Below are positions 1-6,963 of a stretch of 6,964 nt of DNA, in pieces. Made by a program: the position numbers and the translations under genes. The stretch is from Leptolinea sp. (GTDB lineage: Bacteria; Chloroflexota; Anaerolineae; Anaerolineales; Anaerolineaceae), in NCBI GenBank assembly GCA_022837205.1, contig JALHEL010000085.1, positions 1 through 6,964 on the forward strand, given 5' to 3'. Under the pieces are notes generated by a model that was not told the origin of the DNA, searched no databases, and was given only the letters and a program-made list of their open reading frames with translations. Numbering within the stretch: the stretch's first letter is position 1; each line of letters opens with the position of its first letter.

Positions 1-33
1 CAACGAACTTGAAAACCCGATAGGGATTGAAAC
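1..33 (+). repeat. CRISPR repeat R1, left-truncated by the window edge
   Basis: This copy begins at repeat base 5 (CAACGAAC...) and runs intact to the ATTGAAAC end. The missing GTTG almost certainly lies just outside the window. There is no leader-like sequence before it, so the array continues leftward. Confidence 0.97.
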
Positions 34-70
34 CTAAAATCGTTAAGTCAAAGAGCCTATGTGATGCGAT

Positions 71-107
71 GTTGCAACGAACTTGAAAACCCGATAGGGA
101 TTGAAAC
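71..107 (+). repeat. CRISPR repeat unit (R2, representative complete copy, 37 bp)
   Basis: The 37 bp resolve into modules: bases 1-8 are GTTGCAAC, a perfect palindrome; 9-11 are GAA; 12-20 are CTTGAAAAC; 21-29 are CCGATAGGG; 30-37 are ATTGAAAC. Modules 12-20 and 30-37 are an imperfect internal direct repeat (TTGAAAAC against TTGAAAC). CCC at 20-22 and GGG at 27-29 can pair around a GATA loop, with two further A-T pairs possible beyond a mismatch. The base of this stem falls exactly before the last 8 nt, where Cas6-family enzymes are known to cut to leave an 8-nt 5' handle. GC is 16 of 37. The repeat has stops in two of three + frames but in none of the three minus frames, which produces spurious minus-strand ORFs. 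Confidence 0.97.
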
Positions 108-146
108 TCGCTAGACCTAGATACTAGAATAAAAGCCATAATTGAA
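108..146 (+). other. Spacer S2, near-duplicate of S11
   Basis: This 39-nt spacer shares its first 35 bases exactly with S11, then ends TGAA where S11 ends CGA. It reads SLDLDTRIKAIIE without a stop in + frame 1; the one other open frame, on the minus strand, reads SIMAFILVSRSS. The protein is not recognised. Neighbours S1 and S3 do not resemble S10 and S12, so this is not a copied array segment. Confidence 0.95.
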
Positions 147-562
147 GTTGCAACGAACTTGAAAACCCGATAGGGATTGAAACTGGCGCAAACGTCAGCA
201 ATACTGCCGAAGCCGCCATGTTGCAACGAACTTGAAAACCCGATAGGGATTGAAACGATTTCTCGATAGTTGCGCTGATCACATCGTAAGCCGTTGCAAC
301 GAACTTGAAAACCCGATAGGGATTGAAACTAGACGACTTCCTTTCCAATGTCTGCAGAGCTTACAGTTGCAACGAACTTGAAAACCCGATAGGGATTGAA
401 ACCCACAGCTGCGGGATCCGGCGTTCGAATGATACTAACGTTGCAACGAACTTGAAAACCCGATAGGGATTGAAACTCCATTTGACTCTGTCGAAAGAGA
501 ACCCAGCGACAGGTTGCAACGAACTTGAAAACCCGATAGGGATTGAAACCGTGGCCCAGGAG

Positions 563-580
563 TATGAATGCAAATTCATA
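563..580 (+). other. Hairpin in spacer S8 with GCAA tetraloop
   Basis: TATGAAT at 563-569 and ATTCATA at 574-580 form a perfect 7-bp stem around GCAA, a GNRA-class tetraloop. It occupies the middle half of the 36-nt spacer. Confidence 0.8.
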
Positions 581-769
581 GCAGCGTTGCAACGAACTTG
601 AAAACCCGATAGGGATTGAAACGCCTCGACGATCGAGTTCATGAAACAGTCTCGCCACGGTTGCAACGAACTTGAAAACCCGATAGGGATTGAAACCATT
701 TTCTCCGCTAGAACCTGTGTAGATATAGCATGGTTGCAACGAACTTGAAAACCCGATAGGGATTGAAAC

Positions 770-807
770 TCGCTAGACCTAGATACTAGAATAAAAGCCA
801 TAATCGA
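770..807 (+). other. Spacer S11, near-duplicate of S2
   Basis: This 38-nt spacer has the same left edge as S2 and differs by one T-to-C change at spacer base 36 and by one base of length. In + frame 1 the change is ATT to ATC (both Ile); in the open minus frame it is TCA to TCG (both Ser). The most economical explanation is a second acquisition from a sequence variant of the same element. Confidence 0.95.
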
Positions 808-916
808 GTTGCAACGAACTTGAAAACCCGATAGGGATTGAAACAAATCAATGAAAAACTTCTCGGCATTGTTATTTGCGTTGCAACGAACTTGAAAACC
901 CGATAGGGATTGAAAC

Positions 917-954
917 CTAGTTCGTCCCAATTTCTCCATGATTCAAATTCCTTC
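917..954 (-). other. Spacer S13: possible gene start from a target element
   Basis: On the minus strand the spacer holds GAAGGAA (complement of 948-954), a 9-nt gap from AGGA, then ATG (complement of 937-939) opening MEKLGRT. This fits a ribosome-binding site and start codon of a target gene, but the spacing is long and the purine run touches the spacer edge, so chance is possible. Confidence 0.4.
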
Positions 955-1727
955 GTTGCAACGAACTTGAAAACCCGATAGGGATTGAAACTTTATTTGA
1001 AAAATTTGCTTCCGGACTAATTGTATGTTGCAACGAACTTGAAAACCCGATAGGGATTGAAACTACATATACAACGTCCATTCTGGGAAGTGAAACATCA
1101 GGTTGCAACGAACTTGAAAACCCGATAGGGATTGAAACATCGTGAATACGGCAGTATCTCGATTACTGGATATGAAGTTGCAACGAACTTGAAAACCCGA
1201 TAGGGATTGAAACTATGCCATCAATTTTAGGATAATTCTTTACCGTATATGTTGCAACGAACTTGAAAACCCGATAGGGATTGAAACCCAATCAGTGGCG
1301 TGGTCTAATGCGTTTGTTATGAGGTTGCAACGAACTTGAAAACCCGATAGGGATTGAAACTATGATTATGGTCTTCGTCAGTTATGCGATAATAAGCGTT
1401 GCAACGAACTTGAAAACCCGATAGGGATTGAAACCTAAAAGAAGTTATTGGCATAATACAAGGCTTAACAGTTGCAACGAACTTGAAAACCCGATAGGGA
1501 TTGAAACGGTACCAAGGCAACAGCTTTTTCAGAACTTTTCCAAGTTGCAACGAACTTGAAAACCCGATAGGGATTGAAACTTGATTGATTTTCCGCCAGC
1601 AAAACTATCGTTTGGCAGTTGCAACGAACTTGAAAACCCGATAGGGATTGAAACTGATGGTTACTATTATGTCCGGCAATCCAACTGCGGGTTGCAACGA
1701 ACTTGAAAACCCGATAGGGATTGAAAC

Positions 1728-1765
1728 CTAGTAGTACTTGTTAAAAAGAGGTGACTTATGTACGG
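1728..1765 (+). other. Spacer S24: captured translation start with ribosome-binding site
   Basis: AGAGGTGA lies at 1747-1754 and ATG at 1758-1760, with 6 nt between the GAGG core and ATG. GAGGTGA pairs perfectly with the conserved 3' end of 16S rRNA (UCACCUC), a form frequent in archaea. Tandem TAG triplets at 1729-1734 fit an intergenic position. The spacer has the same sense as this putative mRNA, so its crRNA could match DNA but would not pair with that transcript. Confidence 0.6.
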
Positions 1766-1802
1766 GTTGCAACGAACTTGAAAACCCGATAGGGATTGAA
1801 AC

Positions 1803-1838
1803 AATGATCTGATCATAGGTTTCTCCTTTCCTCCCGGC
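1803..1838 (-). other. Spacer S25: captured translation start on the opposite strand
   Basis: Read on the minus strand, the spacer gives GGGAGG (complement of 1830-1835), then AAAGGAG (complement of 1823-1829), a 6-nt gap, and ATG (complement of 1814-1816) followed by ATC AGA TCA. This is a strong ribosome-binding site and start. The crRNA from S25 would be antisense to that mRNA and would cover its initiation region, the opposite of its neighbour S24. Confidence 0.6.
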
Positions 1839-2247
1839 GTTGCAACGAACTTGAAAACCCGATAGGGATTGAAACAGGGTTAGGCGGCTGGAGGCACTGA
1901 CTCAGGGGTCTGTTGCAACGAACTTGAAAACCCGATAGGGATTGAAACCGTTTATCTCGAAGATGTTTATTGCATCTGCAATGTGATGTTGCAACGAACT
2001 TGAAAACCCGATAGGGATTGAAACAACGCGAAATTGAGCGGCGTTACCAGATGATCCCTTGCGTTGCAACGAACTTGAAAACCCGATAGGGATTGAAACC
2101 CAACAAAGAAGGAAGTGAACCAACCATTGTCGCCTGGTTGCAACGAACTTGAAAACCCGATAGGGATTGAAACGGCATCATAGACGTATTCCGTCTCGGT
2201 GCCCTCTTCCGTTGCAACGAACTTGAAAACCCGATAGGGATTGAAAC

Positions 2248-2286
2248 GTTGACAACTTGCTTACGACTGGCGATGCGTATGTGATC
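2248..2286 (+). other. Spacer S31, same target as S67
   Basis: This 39-nt spacer matches S67 over all 37 bases of the latter and carries two further bases (TC) at its right end. The + frame reads VDNLLTTGDAYVI, a protein-like segment faintly reminiscent of phage portal proteins (an L-x-G-x-A-Y pattern). That resemblance is from memory and weak. Confidence 0.95.
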
Positions 2287-3515
2287 GTTGCAACGAACTT
2301 GAAAACCCGATAGGGATTGAAACGTAGAGCTTCGGTAACGTGCCCAATCCAAGACAGACGTTGCAACGAACTTGAAAACCCGATAGGGATTGAAACCTAA
2401 ATAATCCCAACGACGTATCTCCTCTAATCCAAGGTTGCAACGAACTTGAAAACCCGATAGGGATTGAAACTGGTGTGTCCGGATGGTCACTAAAACACAA
2501 GAAGAAGTTGCAACGAACTTGAAAACCCGATAGGGATTGAAACTCAAGTATATGAAGCACACACGGTGGAAAGACCTCAATGTTGCAACGAACTTGAAAA
2601 CCCGATAGGGATTGAAACTCGTCAAGCCATGCGATTGTGCTCTTGACAGTGTCATGTTGCAACGAACTTGAAAACCCGATAGGGATTGAAACAAACCCGC
2701 TATTCTCGAGGACACCGACCTCTCCATGTTGCAACGAACTTGAAAACCCGATAGGGATTGAAACGAACATTACTAGACCTAATTACCAAGGAGTATAAAG
2801 CGTTGCAACGAACTTGAAAACCCGATAGGGATTGAAACCGTATACATGGGCTTCACTTTACCAGCAACATCCCAGGTTGCAACGAACTTGAAAACCCGAT
2901 AGGGATTGAAACTTTGATGTATATTCTACGTTATCGTATACTCCATTTAGTTGCAACGAACTTGAAAACCCGATAGGGATTGAAACCATGACAACATCAT
3001 TCACGCACCAGAGGGTGATGCCGTTGCAACGAACTTGAAAACCCGATAGGGATTGAAACTTATCTGATCGAGTTCGTGCCAGAGGAGTACGAGACGTTGC
3101 AACGAACTTGAAAACCCGATAGGGATTGAAACCACCATCGCCATGACCGACGGCGATCCTACCATCATGTTGCAACGAACTTGAAAACCCGATAGGGATT
3201 GAAACTGGACCGTATGGGCCGGAGTCGATCAGAAGAGGCGTGGGTTGCAACGAACTTGAAAACCCGATAGGGATTGAAACTAGGATTTATTTGCACGAAA
3301 GAAGAAGATCCCGCCAAGTTGCAACGAACTTGAAAACCCGATAGGGATTGAAACCGCCTCTTCCCGGTCGAAAAATATTGGATCCTCAATGTTGCAACGA
3401 ACTTGAAAACCCGATAGGGATTGAAACAGTGATGTTAATCCTGTCCGGGATCTTGAGGGTTGCGTTGCAACGAACTTGAAAACCCGATAGGGATTGAAAC
3501 CATTAGGTTTTTCGC

Positions 3516-3530
3516 TTGTCGTCACGACAA
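3516..3530 (+). other. Operator-like palindrome in spacer S48
   Basis: TTGTCGT, a central C and ACGACAA form a perfect 15-bp dyad. Its size and symmetry are those of a binding site for a dimeric helix-turn-helix repressor, so the spacer may have been taken from a viral or plasmid control region. The regulator is unknown. Confidence 0.5.
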
Positions 3531-4090
3531 ACTGGGTTGCAACGAACTTGAAAACCCGATAGGGATTGAAACTCTTCGACCTGGCCGACTTCGATCTTCC
3601 AGTTAGTCGTTGCAACGAACTTGAAAACCCGATAGGGATTGAAACTTTATCGGTGTTCTCGGGCAGGCCTACATAACATATGCGTTGCAACGAACTTGAA
3701 AACCCGATAGGGATTGAAACAGCCAGATCACCTATCAGGCAGGTGCCGTTGATGGTGTTGCAACGAACTTGAAAACCCGATAGGGATTGAAACTGGGAAG
3801 GTGAAGAACAACAATCTCTTGATTTCGATACGTTGCAACGAACTTGAAAACCCGATAGGGATTGAAACAGGATCTTCTTGAGGTATCCGGCAAGACCGTA
3901 GCTCAGGTTGCAACGAACTTGAAAACCCGATAGGGATTGAAACCGATCAATACCCGGAGTGAACCGACGAAAGCCAAAATGTTGCAACGAACTTGAAAAC
4001 CCGATAGGGATTGAAACTGAACGATATGATCCGCCCATGAACAGGATTTTCAAGTTGCAACGAACTTGAAAACCCGATAGGGATTGAAAC

Positions 4091-4127
4091 TACGTGCCGA
4101 AGGAATGGATAGGCAAAAGGGTTAAGA
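4091..4127 (+). other. Spacer S56: segment resembling the archaeal transposon-associated DUF2080 family
   Basis: The + frame reads YVPKEWIGKRVK across the whole spacer. From memory this matches the characteristic V-Y-[LV]-P-x-x-W-I-G-K-x-V-K stretch of DUF2080, a short protein encoded next to transposases in archaea, including methanogens. If right, the spacer targets an insertion-sequence-linked gene and the host is probably an archaeon. Twelve residues are few and I could not search, so this remains a hypothesis. Confidence 0.45.
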
Positions 4128-4312
4128 GTTGCAACGAACTTGAAAACCCGATAGGGATTGAAACTTTGGCTCTGGTTCTGGATCCAGTTCGATCTCAGGC
4201 GTTGCAACGAACTTGAAAACCCGATAGGGATTGAAACCTCTCTAAGCCTATTTTCCGGACGCTTCATCATGGCGTTGCAACGAACTTGAAAACCCGATAG
4301 GGATTGAAACTC

Positions 4313-4329
4313 ATAGAATTCGATTCTAT
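4313..4329 (+). other. Inverted repeat in spacer S59
   Basis: ATAGAAT and ATTCTAT form a perfect 7-bp inverted repeat around TCG. It may be an operator or a small hairpin in the source element; AT-rich dyads of this size can also arise by chance. Confidence 0.7.
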
Positions 4330-4602
4330 CATTTCCATGACAATCAGTTGCAACGAACTTGAAAACCCGATAGGGATTGAAACTGTTCGATCCCACAGAG
4401 TTTGATGCCAAAACCGACGTTGCAACGAACTTGAAAACCCGATAGGGATTGAAACAGCTTAGTTCCTATCCGGACCATGCCACCAGTTCCAAGTTGCAAC
4501 GAACTTGAAAACCCGATAGGGATTGAAACTGGACGGAGATTGATAACGCCTCCGCACTCACAGAAGTTGCAACGAACTTGAAAACCCGATAGGGATTGAA
4601 AC

Positions 4603-4638
4603 TTTTGTCACTGTGACCTTCTCACCGGGTGCCAGGGT
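4603..4638 (-). other. Spacer S63: adhesin or Ig-like domain coding fragment
   Basis: The minus strand reads TLAPGEKVTVTK through the full 36 nt. The pattern L-x-P-G-E-x-V-x-V-x, an alternating beta strand after a proline-glycine turn, is common in Ig-like and CARDB-type repeats of surface proteins and viral structural proteins. This is a similarity of style, not an identification. Confidence 0.35.
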
Positions 4639-4896
4639 GTTGCAACGAACTTGAAAACCCGATAGGGATTGAAACCATCCTGTAAGGTAGTCACTGAGAA
4701 CGAAAGACCTGTCGTTGCAACGAACTTGAAAACCCGATAGGGATTGAAACTTCAACCTCTGAAACCGTCGCGCCGTTCCCAGTTAAGTTGCAACGAACTT
4801 GAAAACCCGATAGGGATTGAAACCCTTGATCCCCGAAGCTAGACATGCTCTGCATCTGCGTTGCAACGAACTTGAAAACCCGATAGGGATTGAAAC

Positions 4897-4933
4897 GTTG
4901 ACAACTTGCTTACGACTGGCGATGCGTATGTGA
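4897..4933 (+). other. Spacer S67, same target as S31
   Basis: This 37-nt spacer is identical to the first 37 bases of S31, which lies 36 array units to the left. The flanking spacers differ completely (S66 and S68 against S30 and S32), which argues for separate acquisition rather than duplication of part of the array. Confidence 0.95.
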
Positions 4934-5272
4934 GTTGCAACGAACTTGAAAACCCGATAGGGATTGAAACATGTCATCTGGCACCTTCCAATATGGTTCC
5001 AATAATGTTGCAACGAACTTGAAAACCCGATAGGGATTGAAACTCTCATGCGATCGGTGTAAGAGAACCATTCGCCACACGTTGCAACGAACTTGAAAAC
5101 CCGATAGGGATTGAAACTCCAACTTTCGAATGCCATAAGAATTGCACCTACTGGTTGCAACGAACTTGAAAACCCGATAGGGATTGAAACTGATCTGCCT
5201 GGACTGCTGGTCCATGAGCACGGTTAGGTTGCAACGAACTTGAAAACCCGATAGGGATTGAAACCTTGTAAA

Positions 5273-5292
5273 GAGCGGCGGAAAAGCCGCTC
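5273..5292 (+). other. GC-rich hairpin in spacer S72
   Basis: GAGCGGC at 5273-5279 and GCCGCTC at 5286-5292 form a perfect 7-bp stem around GGAAAA. On the minus strand the stem is followed by TTTACAAG, a weak resemblance to an intrinsic terminator without a real T tract. The guide would carry this stem in its centre. Confidence 0.8.
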
Positions 5293-5484
5293 ACTGCGCT
5301 GTTGCAACGAACTTGAAAACCCGATAGGGATTGAAACTGGTTATGATCGCCTGGCCCGCTTTGTATTCCCATTGTTGCAACGAACTTGAAAACCCGATAG
5401 GGATTGAAACCTAGTTCCTAGCATCTGCCAGACTTCGTAAGGATAAGGTTGCAACGAACTTGAAAACCCGATAGGGATTGAAAC

Positions 5485-6926
5485 TGAATGACAGTGGGCC
5501 ACCGACACCTCAACCGAAAGGTTGCAACGAACTTGAAAACCCGATAGGGATTGAAACCCGGACCGGGCAGCGCGAGAGCATCCAGGATATAGTGTTGCAA
5601 CGAACTTGAAAACCCGATAGGGATTGAAACGAAGCCTCGCTTGCCCCGCACAAGCATCAGGGCGACGTTGCAACGAACTTGAAAACCCGATAGGGATTGA
5701 AACCACAGTTAATATCTTTGTGAAGGTTTTCACATATGTCGTTGCAACGAACTTGAAAACCCGATAGGGATTGAAACTATGCCGCCGATCCATTCACCGC
5801 CAGGCCGGTCACCGAGTTGCAACGAACTTGAAAACCCGATAGGGATTGAAACCTTTCCAGTTTGGTCTCATACTTCATCTTCTCCATCTGTTGCAACGAA
5901 CTTGAAAACCCGATAGGGATTGAAACTTGGCGAAGTTTACCAGCCCCACGCCGATAGTTCCCGAAGTTGCAACGAACTTGAAAACCCGATAGGGATTGAA
6001 ACCTTGTAGGCGATCATTATGGGGCCTGCCATCACGGCACGTTGCAACGAACTTGAAAACCCGATAGGGATTGAAACTCTAAGTACGCGCGGGCGGCGGA
6101 GAAGGCTATCCCGGCGTTGCAACGAACTTGAAAACCCGATAGGGATTGAAACCCAGGTATATTGCTTGTCTCGGTTGCTCAAGCTATCAGTTGCAACGAA
6201 CTTGAAAACCCGATAGGGATTGAAACGGGTTCAATACCGTCCATCAGCAGGCGGTCGCTGTTGTTGCAACGAACTTGAAAACCCGATAGGGATTGAAACA
6301 TTGCCCATTGTTATTGATTCGCGGAGATCGATATTATGTTGCAACGAACTTGAAAACCCGATAGGGATTGAAACGGTGCCGTGGGCGGGTTCCTGTAAGC
6401 ATCCTGCTCCGGTTGCAACGAACTTGAAAACCCGATAGGGATTGAAACTTTTTCTCTGAGAAATGGTCAACCATCTCAGAAAGAGTTGCAACGAACTTGA
6501 AAACCCGATAGGGATTGAAACCTGAGCTTTGCGAGCTCTTCCTTCATGTGCTCGAGCGTTGCAACGAACTTGAAAACCCGATAGGGATTGAAACACCCTG
6601 GAATCTGCCGGATACATGCGGCTGTCCAAGGTTGCAACGAACTTGAAAACCCGATAGGGATTGAAACTTGAAATAATATGCCAATACACGCTCCGCGACA
6701 TGGAGTTGCAACGAACTTGAAAACCCGATAGGGATTGAAACCTTTCTTCCGGATCATAGCTTGAATACCAATCAGCCGGTTGCAACGAACTTGAAAACCC
6801 GATAGGGATTGAAACCGTGGCGAGAGCCTGGTCAGCCGCCAACAGGCAGGGCTGTTGCAACGAACTTGAAAACCCGATAGGGATTGAAACCGAACTATCC
6901 AGGGCGATGAGCTCCAATGCCAGGCC
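5485..6926 (+). other. Spacers S75-S94 (presumed oldest block in view, 54% GC)
   Basis: Spacer coordinates: S75 5485-5520, S76 5558-5593, S77 5631-5666, S78 5704-5740, S79 5778-5815, S80 5853-5889, S81 5927-5965, S82 6003-6040, S83 6078-6115, S84 6153-6189, S85 6227-6262, S86 6300-6337, S87 6375-6411, S88 6449-6484, S89 6522-6557, S90 6595-6630, S91 6668-6704, S92 6742-6778, S93 6816-6853, S94 6891-6926; S95 starts at 6964. GC is 402 of 739 by hand count, the highest block; S93 (27 of 38) and S83 (26 of 38) are extreme. Protein-like readings include S83 (SKYARAAEKAIP, +), S82 (AVMAGPIMIAYK, minus, hydrophobic) and S89 (LEHMKEELAKL, minus, coiled-coil-like). Confidence 0.95.
6455..6480 (+). 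other. Long bulged hairpin filling spacer S88
   Basis: TCTGAG (6455-6460) pairs with CTCAGA (6475-6480), and ATGGT (6463-6467) pairs with ACCAT (6470-6474), with an AA bulge on the left and a very tight CA loop. Further U-A pairs are possible outside. Most of this 36-nt guide is self-complementary, the most structured of the spacers I examined. Confidence 0.85.
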
Positions 6927-6963
6927 GTTGCAACGAACTTGAAAACCCGATAGGGATTGAAAC
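6927..6963 (+). repeat. CRISPR repeat R95, last complete copy in the window
   Basis: This copy is identical to all the others. Terminal repeats of arrays are commonly degenerate, so its perfection, together with the extra T at 6964 that starts the next spacer, indicates that the array continues to the right. Confidence 0.97.

Larger units (their letters stand above)
34..1470 (+). other. Spacers S1-S20 (presumed youngest block, 41% GC)
   Basis: Spacer coordinates: S1 34-70, S2 108-146, S3 184-219, S4 257-292, S5 330-365, S6 403-439, S7 477-512, S8 550-585, S9 623-659, S10 697-732, S11 770-807, S12 845-879, S13 917-954, S14 992-1026, S15 1064-1101, S16 1139-1176, S17 1214-1250, S18 1288-1323, S19 1361-1397, S20 1435-1470. 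The intervening 37-nt gaps are repeats. Hand-counted GC is 304 of 734 bases, the lowest of the five blocks; S14 (9 of 35) and S17 (10 of 37) are the most AT-rich. S2 and S11 are near-duplicates. S16 reads IVNTAVSRLLDM on the + strand, a plausible coding fragment of an unidentified protein. No target can be named from sequence alone. Confidence 0.95.
1508..2727 (+). other. Spacers S21-S37 (47% GC)
   Basis: Spacer coordinates: S21 1508-1543, S22 1581-1617, S23 1655-1690, S24 1728-1765, S25 1803-1838, S26 1876-1911, S27 1949-1987, S28 2025-2062, S29 2100-2136, S30 2174-2210, S31 2248-2286, S32 2324-2359, S33 2397-2433, S34 2471-2506, S35 2544-2581, S36 2619-2655, S37 2693-2727. GC is 296 of 628 by hand count. 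Plausible coding fragments by eye include S21 (GTKATAFSELFQ, +), S22 (LIDFPPAKLSFG, +), S27 (HIADAINIFEIN, minus) and S30 (EEGTETEYVYDA, minus). These are open readings, not identifications, because a 12-codon frame is open by chance more than half the time. S24 and S25 contain gene starts, and S31 is nearly repeated as S67. Confidence 0.95.
2765..4200 (+). other. Spacers S38-S57 (48% GC)
   Basis: Spacer coordinates: S38 2765-2801, S39 2839-2875, S40 2913-2949, S41 2987-3022, S42 3060-3095, S43 3133-3168, S44 3206-3243, S45 3281-3317, S46 3355-3390, S47 3428-3463, S48 3501-3535, S49 3573-3608, S50 3646-3683, S51 3721-3756, S52 3794-3831, S53 3869-3906, S54 3944-3980, S55 4018-4053, S56 4091-4127, S57 4165-4200. 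GC is 350 of 733 by hand count. Protein-like readings include S42 (YLIEFVPEEYE, +), S41 (GITLWCVNDVVM, minus), S53 (LSYGLAGYLKKIL, minus), S55 (LKILFMGGSYRS, minus) and S57 (PEIELDPEPEP, minus). Sense and antisense readings both occur. Confidence 0.95.
4238..5447 (+). other. Spacers S58-S74 (49% GC)
   Basis: Spacer coordinates: S58 4238-4273, S59 4311-4346, S60 4384-4418, S61 4456-4492, S62 4530-4565, S63 4603-4638, S64 4676-4713, S65 4751-4786, S66 4824-4859, S67 4897-4933, S68 4971-5006, S69 5044-5080, S70 5118-5153, S71 5191-5227, S72 5265-5300, S73 5338-5373, S74 5411-5447. GC is 304 of 618 by hand count. S67 repeats S31. S64 reads DRSFVLSDYLTG and S70 reads VGAILMAFESW on the minus strand, both plausible protein fragments without an assignable family. 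Confidence 0.95.

Noticed and set aside
1064..1101. TGAAAC inside S15, and likewise inside S65, as remnants of a degenerate repeat
   Set aside because: Only six or seven bases match and the flanking bases do not. The spacers have normal length, so there is no hidden repeat.
2765..2801. S38 shares the 9-mer CTAGACCTA with S2 and S11
   Set aside because: The rest of the spacer does not align, and a 9-base match among about 3,450 spacer bases is not evidence of common origin.
2765..2801. AAGGAG followed by TATAAAG in S38, as a ribosome-binding site or TATA element
   Set aside because: No start codon lies inside the spacer at a usable distance and there is no supporting promoter context.
3280..4053. 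A 257-codon open frame on the minus strand, and similar ones at 2044-2727 and 6231-6917
   Set aside because: They consist of the stop-free repeat translated in rotating frames joined to unrelated spacer sequence. There is no ribosome-binding site, conserved domain or codon structure, so they are artefacts of the array.
5265..5300. S72 hairpin as an intrinsic transcription terminator of the array
   Set aside because: On the + strand the stem is followed by ACTGCGCT with no T tract, so it does not meet the terminator pattern; it is kept only as a hairpin.
6019..6438. Short + strand open frames repeating CNELENPIGIET
   Set aside because: This is the one open + frame of the repeat read across a few units where spacer lengths happen to keep frame. 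It is not a gene.
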